Shown piece by piece: positions 25,036 through 32,606 of a stretch of DNA of 64,000 nucleotides (positions are counted from its first letter, which is position 1; every line of letters starts with the position of its first letter). This DNA comes from an uncultured Aquimarina sp. (GTDB taxonomy: Bacteria > Bacteroidota > Bacteroidia > Flavobacteriales > Flavobacteriaceae). Below the pieces are notes generated by a model. That model had not been told where the DNA came from. It saw nothing but the letters and a program-made list of their open reading frames with translations, and did not search any database. A program made the position numbers and the translations under genes. The stretch lies in NCBI RefSeq assembly GCF_947492405.1, contig NZ_CANLMP010000003.1, positions 558,001-622,000 of the forward strand, read 5' to 3'.

Positions 25036-26199
25036 CTACCCTCTAAACAGAAAAAATCGATCTTTCATGTTTTCGATTTCTGAGTTCTTATTGGTTACAA
25101 TGTAATCAATAGCTTCTGTAGTGAAATGTTGGCCTTTTTCTGTCAATGACACAATATTATTGTCAATTTCAATCATATTATTTTTTAAGGCTAGATCTAA
25201 AACTGATTTAGATTTTACTTTCTGCCAATTAATATGCTCATTTAGGTGTTTTACGTGTCTTTCAGTTTCATCATCTGCATGATTTCCCAGGTGCAATAAA
25301 AATGTAAGCAATGAAACTTCTATACGTTGTTGCTTTTGACGATACAATACAGAAAAATATCCTTTACTAGGAGCAAATAAGTATACTGCTAGAAATAGAA
25401 TACCTAGTACGCTGGTCATTGATCCTGAAATAGAAGTATCTAAACCATGCGCTAGCCAATATCCTGCTATAGCAGCAAATACACCAAATATACAGGCTAA
25501 TAATAACATCTTTTTAAGGTTATTGGTTAGTAGATATGCGATAGCAGCAGGAGCAATCATAAACGCAATGACTAAAATAGCTCCAACCGCGTCAAAAGCT
25601 CCAACTGTAGTAATAGATGCTACAGTCATTAGCCCATAATGCATAACAACAGGTGATAGTCCTAATGCTGCCGCAAGACCAGCATCGAATGTGCTTACTT
25701 TTAACTCTTTAAAGAAAGCGAAAAGTAATCCTAGAGTAACCAGTAATATTGTGCCAATAATCCATAAAGATTTAGGTCCCATATCAGTTCCGCATATAAT
25801 AAATCTGTCAAATGGAGCAAAAGCTAGTTCTCCCAAAAGTACTGCGTCTATATCCAGATGTACATCATTGGCATTCTGTGCAATCATAATAACTCCGATA
25901 CTAAACAAGGCTGGAAAAACTAATCCAATCGCTGTATCCTCTTTGACTAAACCTGTTTTTTGAATATATTCTACTAACACTACTGTAAGCACTCCACTTA
26001 AAGCAGCAAGAAGGATTAGTAGTGGAGAAGAAAGATCATGTGTAATAAAAAAACCAATCACAATTCCGGGCAAAATAGAATGACTAATAGCATCGGTAAT
26101 CAAAGCCATTTTGCGTAATACTAAAAATGTACCGGGAATCGCACAGCCAATAGCTACTAAACTTGCAATCAACTGTATTTCTACCTGAGCACTACTCAT
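25036..26199 (-). CDS. Metal ABC transporter permease with winged-helix C-terminal tail
   Basis: 387 residues. The membrane part (~1-275, about eight segments) is of the TroC/ZnuB/MntC class: AIGCAIPGTFLVLRKMALITDAISHSILPGIV, TFDAGLAAALGLSP and GAILVIAFMIAPAAIAYLLT. The usual length is ~280-300. The extra ~100 residues (290-387) are soluble and look like a winged helix (LLTFLLHLGN, a helix pair, then IEIDNNIVSLTEKG). Overlaps the upstream permease gene by 8 bp. Last gene of the uptake operon; takes up Mn, Zn or Fe with the partner permease. Confidence 0.9.
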   Translation of the reverse strand: MSSAQVEIQLIASLVAIGCAIPGTFLVLRKMALITDAISHSILPGIVIGFFITHDLSSPLLILLAALSGVLTVVLVEYIQKTGLVKEDTAIGLVFPALFSIGVIMIAQNANDVHLDIDAVLLGELAFAPFDRFIICGTDMGPKSLWIIGTILLVTLGLLFAFFKELKVSTFDAGLAAALGLSPVVMHYGLMTVASITTVGAFDAVGAILVIAFMIAPAAIAYLLTNNLKKMLLLACIFGVFAAIAGYWLAHGLDTSISGSMTSVLGILFLAVYLFAPSKGYFSVLYRQKQQRIEVSLLTFLLHLGNHADDETERHVKHLNEHINWQKVKSKSVLDLALKNNMIEIDNNIVSLTEKGQHFTTEAIDYIVTNKNSEIENMKDRFFLFRG

Positions 26200-27322
26200 T
26201 TTCTGTCTGTGTTAATTGGTTATATAGATTAGATGCTGTCTTATATCCTGATGTTGTCAAGGACCACATGTTACCTTCGATTTTTACATAATCTTTATCT
26301 TCGAGTTTCTGCAAAGACCGCTTGGTAAACCCTTGAAAATTATTCAATATTTTAATGGCATGCGGGTGTGAAATATTTTCATGATCTTTAGCAATATTAT
26401 ACATAAAAGAAAGTGTTTTATGCAACTGAAGATCGTTTCTGTTTTTTCTAAAACGAATTTCTCTAAATAGTAATCCGCGACCTGGAGAGAATATAAAGGA
26501 AACCAATACAAAAACAGCTGCAACCAATACAATGACAGGTCCAGTGGATAGGTTATTGTGACTAGCGCTTATAGCTGTACCGATAACTCCGGAAGAAGCT
26601 CCGAAAATAGCAGCAAGAATAACCATAATTGACAGACTATTTGTCCATTGTCGCGCTGCCGCTGCAGGAGCCAGAATCATAGCGCTCATTAGAACAACGC
26701 CAACAGTTTGTAGCCCTAAGACGATGGCAATGACAATAAAGGAAGTAATCAGGATGTCAAGAAACTTAATATTGAATCCTAAAGTTTTGGTATAGTCAGC
26801 ATCAAAAAGCGATATTTTAAGTTCTTTCCAAAAGAGTAGTAAAACGATAAGACATACTCCTGTAACTAAAGACATCATCCAGACGTCGCTCTCTAATAAT
26901 GTAGCAGCTTGTCCGAAAAGATAATTTTCTAAGCCCGCTTGATTTGCATTTGGTAGTTTTTGAATATAGGTAAGTAAAAGCATTCCAAAACCAAAAAATA
27001 GAGAAAGAATTAATCCTAATGCGGTATCAGATTTGAGGTGTGTTTTTCTAATAATTCCTCTGATCCAGAAACTGCCTATTAAACCACTAATCAGCGCACC
27101 TAACAAAAAAGCATTACTGTTTTTTGCTCCGATAATCAAGAAAGCAATAGCAATACCTGGTAAAGCAGCATGTGAAATAGCATCACCCAAAAGACTTTGC
27201 TTTCTTAATACAGCAAAACTTCCTAACATACCACAAATTGCTCCCAAAACAGCTGTTCCCAACGTGATTGTCCGAAGGGTGTAATCAGTAAAAACAAGTT
27301 CTATATATTCTAGGATATCCAT
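26192..27322 (-). CDS. Metal ABC transporter permease with winged-helix C-terminal tail
   Basis: 376 residues. Membrane domain ~1-285 with the family motifs GAICGMLGSFAVLRKQSLLGDAISHAALPGIAIAFL, DADYTKTLG and AMILAPAAAARQWT. A C-terminal soluble tail (~300-376: LHKTLSFMYNIAKDHENISH, a helix-turn-helix-like KRSLQKLEDKDYVKIE and MWSLTTSG) resembles a winged helix. Together with the other permease (8-bp overlap) it forms the heterodimeric channel. A repeat/four-helix-bundle module fills the whole gap between this gene and the ATPase gene. Confidence 0.9.
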   Translation of the reverse strand: MDILEYIELVFTDYTLRTITLGTAVLGAICGMLGSFAVLRKQSLLGDAISHAALPGIAIAFLIIGAKNSNAFLLGALISGLIGSFWIRGIIRKTHLKSDTALGLILSLFFGFGMLLLTYIQKLPNANQAGLENYLFGQAATLLESDVWMMSLVTGVCLIVLLLFWKELKISLFDADYTKTLGFNIKFLDILITSFIVIAIVLGLQTVGVVLMSAMILAPAAAARQWTNSLSIMVILAAIFGASSGVIGTAISASHNNLSTGPVIVLVAAVFVLVSFIFSPGRGLLFREIRFRKNRNDLQLHKTLSFMYNIAKDHENISHPHAIKILNNFQGFTKRSLQKLEDKDYVKIEGNMWSLTTSGYKTASNLYNQLTQTENE

Positions 27323-27363
27323 AATAAAAAGTCTTCAGTCTTTAGAGAGTAGTGGGTAGTATA

Positions 27364-27732
27364 TCATGTTTTACTTTTAAGGTATTTCTGCAAACTTGTG
27401 GTCATCTTGGATAGTTCAACTAGTTTTATTCTGGCGATCTGATCACTCTCGGATGAAATGTAATTTCTTCTTTTGGCAATTGTTGAACAAACTATACATT
27501 CTCTAATAGATCCTAATGTTATTTGTAAATAACGATTAAACTGAGCATCAGTATTTCCAGATCCTTCAGAAATGTTTAATGCAATGGAAGTAGCAGCTCT
27601 AATATATTGAGAAGAAAGATTGTATGTTTCAGTTTTAGGGAATTTTTTGCAAGTATCATATACCGAATCAATAAAGTTCAGTGCTTTTTGATATACGATT
27701 AAATCTTCAAAATTAAATTTCACATCTTCCAT
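27364..27732 (-). CDS. Four-helix-bundle protein (23S rRNA IVP / bAvd-like family)
   Basis: 122 residues, all helical. The start FNFEDLIVYQKALNFIDSVYDTCKKFP, SSQYIRAATSIALNISEG and FNRYLQITLGSIRECIV are the hallmarks of the family first seen in 23S rRNA intervening sequences, related to Avd of diversity-generating retroelements. The molecular role of stand-alone members is unclear. It lies inside the metal ABC operon, preceded by a heptamer array and followed by a short conserved tail. A second, internally deleted copy of the whole module sits in the previous gap of the operon, so this is best seen as part of a mobile or dispersed unit. Confidence 0.9.
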   Translation of the reverse strand: MEDVKFNFEDLIVYQKALNFIDSVYDTCKKFPKTETYNLSSQYIRAATSIALNISEGSGNTDAQFNRYLQITLGSIRECIVCSTIAKRRNYISSESDQIARIKLVELSKMTTSLQKYLKSKT

Positions 27733-27756
27733 TAAAATAATTATTTGTAGTTTTCA

Positions 27757-27835
27757 CTAACAACTAACAACTAACAACTAACAACTAACAACTAACAACT
27801 AACAACTAACAACTAACAACTAACAACTAACAACT
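27757..27835. repeat. Heptamer array, about eleven units of CTAACAA
   Basis: 79 bp of perfect 7-bp direct repeats (CTAACAA), beginning 24 bp upstream of the four-helix-bundle start codon and ending 1 bp before the ATPase stop codon. There are no spacers, so it is not a CRISPR. On the transcribed strand the unit reads TTGTTAG; with a 7-bp period TAG appears in all three frames, so the array stops translation in any frame. Confidence 0.95.
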
Positions 27836-27836
27836 A

Positions 27837-28574
27837 TTACTGTTGTACGCTTACTTTGTAATTAATACCATACGTTTTGGTCAAATTATTATCATTGAAA
27901 ATATCTTTTACAGGACCTGTCGCGATTTTCTTTACATTCAGAAAAGTTACCCAATCAAAATATTCAGGAACCGTTTGTAGATCATGATGTACTACGATTA
28001 CAGTTTTTCCAGCTTTTCTTAGCTCTTTTAAAATATTGATAATTGCTTTTTCAGTAGTAGCATCTACTCCTTGAAACGGTTCGTCCATAAAATAAATGGA
28101 TGCATTCTGAACTAATGCTCTTGCTAAGAAAATACGTTGTTGCTGCCCTCCGGATAGTTGACTAATCTGTCTGCTTTTAAAAGCGAGCATCCCTACTTTT
28201 TCTAAAGCCTCAAGAGCTTCTTTTTTTTGTTTTTGTCCGGGTCTTTTGATCCAGCCTAAGCTTCCATAAGTCCCCATCATCACTACATCCAGAGCGGTAG
28301 TAGGGAAATCCCAATCCACACTTCCTTTCTGTGGTACATATGCAACTAGAGATCGCTGTTTTTTATATGGCTTATCATATATTTTTACACTTCCGGCAAT
28401 AGGTTTAATAATGTCTAATATCGCCTTAATTAAAGTAGATTTTCCTGCTCCATTAGGACCAACAATAGCCATGAGAACCCCTTCAGGTATCGCAAGATCA
28501 ATATCCCACAATACTGGCTTATAGTTGTAAGCAACGGTAAGGTCATCTATCTGTACAGCGATTTTGTTTTTCAT
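27837..28574 (-). CDS. Metal ABC transporter ATP-binding protein
   Basis: 245 residues, full length. Walker [10 protein letters not shown] (~39-47), Q-loop [15 protein letters not shown] (QKxxVDWxFP is typical of Mn/Zn/Fe ATPases of the TroB/MntB class), signature LSGGQQQR (~141-148), Walker B IYFMDEP and switch VVHHDL. Flanked on both sides by copies of the heptamer/four-helix-bundle module rather than by ordinary short spacers. Confidence 0.95.
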   Translation of the reverse strand: MKNKIAVQIDDLTVAYNYKPVLWDIDLAIPEGVLMAIVGPNGAGKSTLIKAILDIIKPIAGSVKIYDKPYKKQRSLVAYVPQKGSVDWDFPTTALDVVMMGTYGSLGWIKRPGQKQKKEALEALEKVGMLAFKSRQISQLSGGQQQRIFLARALVQNASIYFMDEPFQGVDATTEKAIINILKELRKAGKTVIVVHHDLQTVPEYFDWVTFLNVKKIATGPVKDIFNDNNLTKTYGINYKVSVQQ

Positions 28575-28608
28575 ATCTAATATTCTTTAGAAAATAGAGG
28601 GTAGTTTT

Positions 28609-28749
28609 TCATTTTTTATTCTTTAGATATTTCTGTAAATTATAAGTCATTTTAGGAAATTTTTCGCAAGTATCATATACCATATCAACAAAATCTAAGG
28701 CTTTTTGATATACAGTTAAATCTTCAAAATTAAATTTCACATCTTCCAT
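28609..28749 (-). pseudogene. Internally deleted copy of the four-helix-bundle gene
   Basis: A 46-codon frame on the minus strand. Codons 1-33 match the N-terminus of the intact gene at 27364-27732 (MEDVKFNFEDL, VYQKAL, FPK) and the last ~13 match its C-terminus (KMT--LQKYLK). About 76 internal codons (~228 bp) are missing, in frame, with both ends and the stop kept. The heptamer array upstream and the ACTACCC-CTA-TCTAAAGA tail downstream are also shared. It cannot encode the four-helix bundle; it may be a non-autonomous form of the element. Confidence 0.88.
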
Positions 28750-28772
28750 TAATAATAATTAATATAGTTTAT

Positions 28773-28849
28773 ACTAACCACTAACCACTAACCACTAACG
28801 ACTAATCACTAACGACTAATCACTAACGACTAATCACTAACGACTAATC
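28773..28849. repeat. Heptamer array, eleven units of ACTAACC/ACTAACG/ACTAATC
   Basis: Eleven tandem 7-bp units: three ACTAACC, then ACTAACG alternating with ACTAATC. It occupies the same relative position as the array at 27757 (just upstream of the four-helix-bundle copy). Its end overlaps the stop codon (TGA, 28848-28850) of the binding-protein gene, so the last residue codons adjoin the repeat directly. Confidence 0.95.
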
Positions 28850-29768
28850 ACTTAAGCGCATTTACAATTGTGTTTACATTGTATTCGAACATTCCAATAT
28901 ATGTACCCTCTATAGTTCCAGGATTACCAAGAGCGTCAGAATATAAAGTTCCTCCAATAATTACTTCATGATCTTTTGATTTTACCGCAGCTTGTAATGC
29001 TTCAATAGTACGTTTAGGGACTGAAGTTTCTACAAAAATCGCTTTTACTTCATTTTCAATAATAAAAGCAGCTAATTTCTGTACATCTTGCACACCAGCT
29101 TCAGTAGCTGTAGATAGCCCCTGTAAGCCTACTACATTAAACGCATATTCTTTTCCAAAATAACTAAAAGCGTCATGAGCTGTAACCAGTATTCTTTTTT
29201 CTTTCGGTAATGTTTCAATAACCTTTTTAAGTTTAGTTTCAAGAGAATCAAGTTTTTCTAAATATACTTTTCCATTGGTGTCAAAAGCCTTAGCGTTTTT
29301 TGGATCCAACTCCTTCAGTTTTTCAATAGTAAAAGTTGTTACTTGTTTCCAGTTGCTAACACTAAACCAAATATGTGGGTCATAGTTGGACGCAAAATAA
29401 TCAGATCCGATCAGGATACTTTTATCTAAAACTTCTCCAACGGCAATAGTTTTCGTTTTTTGATTCCCCATTTTTTCAAAAATTTCTACCAATTTGCCTT
29501 CTAGATGTAGCCCGTTGTATAAGATAACGTCTGCATTTACCAATTTTGTAACATCACCTTCACTTGCTTTATATAGATGAGGATCTACTCCAGAACCCAT
29601 TAATCCCTGAACTGTTATTAAATCACCACCTATATTTTGAACAAGATCAGTTATCATTGTTGTCGTAGTAACAACATTGAGTTTTTGATTAGGATCTTTA
29701 TTTTCTTTTTTACAGGAAAATAAAGTTATGGTGATGAGTGCTATAAATACTGAAAATCGGTTAATCAT
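28848..29768 (-). CDS. Metal ABC transporter substrate-binding lipoprotein (TroA/ZnuA class)
   Basis: 306 residues. Signal peptide with lipobox TLFSC19. Cluster A-I fold: VVTTTTMITDLVQNIGGD near the N-terminus, GVDPHLYKAS with the first metal His (~63), NGLHLEGK (His ~89), DPHIWFS (third His), and the long backbone helix with SYFGKEY. The set of conserved His plus acidic residues fits Mn, Zn or Fe binding; the metal cannot be told from sequence. First gene of the operon, with a probable regulator operator in its promoter. Confidence 0.93.
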   Translation of the reverse strand: MINRFSVFIALITITLFSCKKENKDPNQKLNVVTTTTMITDLVQNIGGDLITVQGLMGSGVDPHLYKASEGDVTKLVNADVILYNGLHLEGKLVEIFEKMGNQKTKTIAVGEVLDKSILIGSDYFASNYDPHIWFSVSNWKQVTTFTIEKLKELDPKNAKAFDTNGKVYLEKLDSLETKLKKVIETLPKEKRILVTAHDAFSYFGKEYAFNVVGLQGLSTATEAGVQDVQKLAAFIIENEVKAIFVETSVPKRTIEALQAAVKSKDHEVIIGGTLYSDALGNPGTIEGTYIGMFEYNVNTIVNALK

Positions 29769-29832
29769 TTTTGTTATTGTTCAATGATGTTGTTACATCT
29801 TTAAATTAAAACATTTCTTTAAATTAATATCC

Positions 29833-29864
29833 CAAATATGTATAAACTAGAAATAGACTACAAA
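29833..29864 (-). promoter_or_regulatory. Promoter of the metal ABC operon with degenerate metalloregulator box
   Basis: On the minus strand TTTG (29861-29864) and CATATTTG (29833-29840) are spaced by 20 nt. The spacer begins TAGTCT-ATTT-CTAG, sharing the TAGTCT half and a CTA half (shifted by one base) with the clear operator in the TonB receptor promoter. Placement between the boxes implies repression. Confidence 0.55.
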
Positions 29865-29870
29865 TTGGAG

Positions 29871-29946
29871 TTGCAATAATTGTATTAGGTTTAGTATTTT
29901 TGTTTTTATTATAATAGCAAAACTAAATAAGTTAGGCATGACTAAC
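29871..29946 (+). promoter_or_regulatory. Promoter and operator of the DtxR/MntR-type regulator gene
   Basis: TTG (29871-29873), a 21-nt spacer and TATTTTTG (29895-29902) give a Bacteroidota promoter. GTTAGG-CATG-ACTAAC (29931-29946) is an inverted repeat that overlaps the ATG at 29938. Its flanks (AA before, AAATT after) are the same as around the operator at 35006-35021, pointing to autoregulation by a shared factor. Confidence 0.65.
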
Positions 29947-30621
29947 AAATTAAATTTGAATAATTTAACAAAAAGCGAAGAGGATTATTTAAAAGCTCTT
30001 TTTCAGTTATTGATAGAAGATAATTCTGTGAAGGTTGGAAATAACCAATTAGCAGAATATCTTAAGGTTTCTCCTGCCTCGACTAATAATATGATTAAGA
30101 AATTAAAATCAAAGAATTATGTGGTTAGTGAGAAATATGGAAAACTAGAACTTACGGAAGAAGGGAAATCAATAGCAGTACGCCTCATTCGAAAACATAG
30201 ACTATGGGAAACATTTCTTTGTAATTATTTAAATTTTAGTTGGGATGAAGTTCACGAGGTGGCCGAACAATTAGAGCATATAAAATCATATAAACTTATT
30301 GATGAGTTAGATCGTTTTATGGATTTTCCGACTAAAGATCCACATGGAGAAGTAATTCCAAATGCAGATGGTGAGTATTCCATTTTGCCAAAAATCACAT
30401 TATCATCATTAGAAGAAGGAGCCGTTTGTCAGTTAATTTCTGTAAATGATGCTTCCGTAACATTCCTTAAGTATGTATCCGAAATTGGCTTAGCATTGAG
30501 TAGTGAGATAAAAGTGCAGGAAGTTAGGGAATTTGATGGCTCTATAAAGATTCAATTCAATAATATTCAGGAAACGGTTACTAGAAAATTTGCTGACAAT
30601 GTTTTTGTAAAAGTGATATAA
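29938..30621 (+). CDS. DtxR/MntR-family metal-dependent regulator
   Basis: 227 residues. N-terminal winged helix (LTKSEEDYLKALFQL, LAEYLKVSPASTNNMIKKLKSKNYV, GKLELTEEGKSIA), then the dimerisation/metal helices (RLIRKHRLWETFLCNYLNFSWDEVHEVAEQLEHI) with the E and H residues expected for metal sensing, and a C-terminal FeoA/SH3-like domain (~155-227). Divergent from the metal ABC operon. Shared operators suggest it represses that operon, itself and the TonB receptor when metal is plentiful. Mn versus Fe cannot be decided. Confidence 0.9.
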   Translation: MTNKLNLNNLTKSEEDYLKALFQLLIEDNSVKVGNNQLAEYLKVSPASTNNMIKKLKSKNYVVSEKYGKLELTEEGKSIAVRLIRKHRLWETFLCNYLNFSWDEVHEVAEQLEHIKSYKLIDELDRFMDFPTKDPHGEVIPNADGEYSILPKITLSSLEEGAVCQLISVNDASVTFLKYVSEIGLALSSEIKVQEVREFDGSIKIQFNNIQETVTRKFADNVFVKVI

Positions 30622-30702
30622 TACAAGAATAAATGTTAAAAAAAGTAACACTATAGGGGTTTATAAGATATACCTATTATCTTTGATTCACACAATCAAT
30701 TT

Positions 30703-31482
30703 ATGAAGCTTAATTTAAAAAGACCGATCTGTTTTTTTGATCTGGAAACAACCGGTATTAATATTTCTAAAGATCGAATCGTAGAAATCTCTATCCTTAA
30801 AGTTTTCCCTAATGGAAATAAGGAAAGTAAAACGTGGCTCGTTAATCCAGAGATGCCTATTCCACAAGAGACTACTGAAGTACACGGTATTACTAATGAA
30901 AAAGTAGCAAATGAACCTACATTTAAACAATTAGCCAATAAGGTTAGTGAAATGATTAAAGGATGTGATCTGGGAGGGTTTAATTCTAATCGTTTCGATA
31001 TCCCTTTGTTGGCAGAAGAATTGCTGCGTGCCGATGTAGATTTTGATATGAAAAATACGGTAGCAGTAGATGTGCAAACTATTTTTCATAAAATGGAAAA
31101 AAGAACCTTAGCTGCAGCATATAAATTTTATTGTGATAAAGATTTAGAAAATGCGCATTCTGCAGAGGCAGACACCAATGCTACTTACGAAGTGTTAAAA
31201 GCCCAATTGGATAAATATCCAGAATTAGAAAATGACACTAAGTTTCTTGCAGAGTTTAGTTCTAGAAAACAATTTGCAGATTTTGCTGGTTTTATAGCAT
31301 ATGATAAAGAAGGAAGAGAGGTATTTTCTTTTGGGAAACATAAAGGTAAGCTCGTAGAAAAAGTAATGGAGGAGGAGCCTGGATATTTTGGGTGGCTTCA
31401 GAATGCAGATTTCCCACTATATACAAAGAAAGTTCTTACTGCTGTAAGACTGCGTAAATTAAATAATAGTCTTAAACTTTAA
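30703..31482 (+). CDS. DEDDh 3'-5' exonuclease with C-terminal accessory domain
   Basis: 259 residues. Exo I FFDLETTGIN (D12 and E14), Exo II GGFNSNRFDIPLL, Exo III HSAEADTNATYEV with the catalytic His and Asp. This is the DnaQ/epsilon-like exonuclease fold over ~1-175. The C-terminal ~70 residues (FAGFIAYDKEGREVFSFGKHKGK--GYFGWLQNADFP) match the small DUF3820-type domain. First of a co-directional group: exonuclease, FAH hydrolase, then (after the inserted module) Hpt and cinA. Confidence 0.92.
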   Translation: MKLNLKRPICFFDLETTGINISKDRIVEISILKVFPNGNKESKTWLVNPEMPIPQETTEVHGITNEKVANEPTFKQLANKVSEMIKGCDLGGFNSNRFDIPLLAEELLRADVDFDMKNTVAVDVQTIFHKMEKRTLAAAYKFYCDKDLENAHSAEADTNATYEVLKAQLDKYPELENDTKFLAEFSSRKQFADFAGFIAYDKEGREVFSFGKHKGKLVEKVMEEEPGYFGWLQNADFPLYTKKVLTAVRLRKLNNSLKL

Positions 31483-31502
31483 TTCTTTTTATAATCAAAA
31501 TC

Positions 31503-32114
31503 ATGAAGCTTATTTGTATAGGTCGTAATTATACGGATCATATAGAAGAATTAGACAATGAGAAACCATCGGATCCTGTGGTTTTTATGAAACCTGATAC
31601 TGCTATTCTGTTAAAAAAACAACCTTTTTTCATACCGGATTTTTCTGAAGATATACATTATGAAGTAGAAATTCTTGTCAAAATTAAAAAAGTTGGAAAG
31701 CATATTGACCGAAAATTTGCACATAAGTATTACGATGAAATTGGGCTTGGAATCGATTTTACGGCGCGAGATTTACAAAGTAAGTTGAAATCCAAAGGAT
31801 TGCCATGGGAAAAGGCTAAAGCTTTTGATGGAGCAGCTGTTATAGGGAATTGGATGTCTAAAGAGAACTTTCCAGATATAAATGATATTAATTTTCATTT
31901 ACAAAAAAATGGAGAGACAGTGCAAAAAGGAAATACAAGATTTATGCTTTGGAAAGTTGATGAATTGATAGAATATGTATCAAAATATTTTACTTTAAAA
32001 ATTGGGGATGTTATTTTTACCGGAACTCCGGCTGGTGTGGGAGCTGTAAAAACTAATGATAACTTAAGTGGGTATATCGAAGAGAATAAGATGTTTTCTA
32101 TTAAGGTAAAATAA
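31503..32114 (+). CDS. Fumarylacetoacetate hydrolase (FAH) family protein
   Basis: 203 residues, the compact FAHD1-like form. MKLICIGRNYTDHIEEL, VVFMKPDTAIL, the metal-binding E-x-E (YEVEILVKI), GIDFTARDLQ, GLPWEKAKAFDGAAVIG and the C-terminal IGDVIFTGTPAGVGAV are all present. Members act as oxaloacetate decarboxylases or acylpyruvate hydrolases; the substrate here is not assigned. A decayed copy of its last ~45 codons lies at 35140-35280, beyond the TonB/thioredoxin module. Confidence 0.92.
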   Translation: MKLICIGRNYTDHIEELDNEKPSDPVVFMKPDTAILLKKQPFFIPDFSEDIHYEVEILVKIKKVGKHIDRKFAHKYYDEIGLGIDFTARDLQSKLKSKGLPWEKAKAFDGAAVIGNWMSKENFPDINDINFHLQKNGETVQKGNTRFMLWKVDELIEYVSKYFTLKIGDVIFTGTPAGVGAVKTNDNLSGYIEENKMFSIKVK

Positions 32115-32129
32115 CTTCATAAATAACGC

Positions 32130-32606
32130 CTACAGTTCAGAGAGCATTTTTTTTGGACTCATATATTCAAAATAGCGCTTTCTTACCTTAAAACTCTCAT
32201 CTAAAAAAATAATAACAGGGAAAGAGATAGGAGCGTCTTTTCTGGAAGCTAAAAGAGTAGGGATTTCATGAATAGGATTTCTGGATGTTGAATAATTTTT
32301 ATTAGTGAAAATAACACCGTCAAAACTAATTGTATCTCTACTTTCAGCATTCATTTTTACAGCATAATAATCTTCGGTTATCTTCTTAACTATTTCTTTT
32401 TTGGTATAAACTACTTTATCCATTTTTTTACAGTATACACACCAATCTGTATAGAAGCTAATGATAACTTTTTTTGATCGTAAAGCAAGGGAATCATCAA
32501 GTTGCTCAAAAGTAATCCAATTAATGTTTTCAATGTCTTGAGCCGAAACCTTGATTACTCCAAATAAAAAGAAAAAAAATATAATTTTTATATATTTCAT
32601 CATCAA
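32130..32606 (-). CDS. Exported thioredoxin-fold protein
   Basis: 158 residues. Signal peptide (IKIIFFFFLFGVIKVSAQ), then a thioredoxin fold with the active site YTDWCVYCKKMD (C-x2-C at ~54-57), KMNAES-, and cis-Pro in HEIPTLLAS. SFPVIIFLDESF forms the following strand. It overlaps the end of the TonB receptor gene by 4 bp, so the two are translated together. Probably keeps thiols or metals of the uptake system reduced (inference). Confidence 0.85.
   Translation of the reverse strand: MMMKYIKIIFFFFLFGVIKVSAQDIENINWITFEQLDDSLALRSKKVIISFYTDWCVYCKKMDKVVYTKKEIVKKITEDYYAVKMNAESRDTISFDGVIFTNKNYSTSRNPIHEIPTLLASRKDAPISFPVIIFLDESFKVRKRYFEYMSPKKMLSEL

Noticed and set aside
27757..28849. CRISPR array
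   Set aside because: The units are 7 bp and strictly tandem with no unique spacers, and no cas genes are near.
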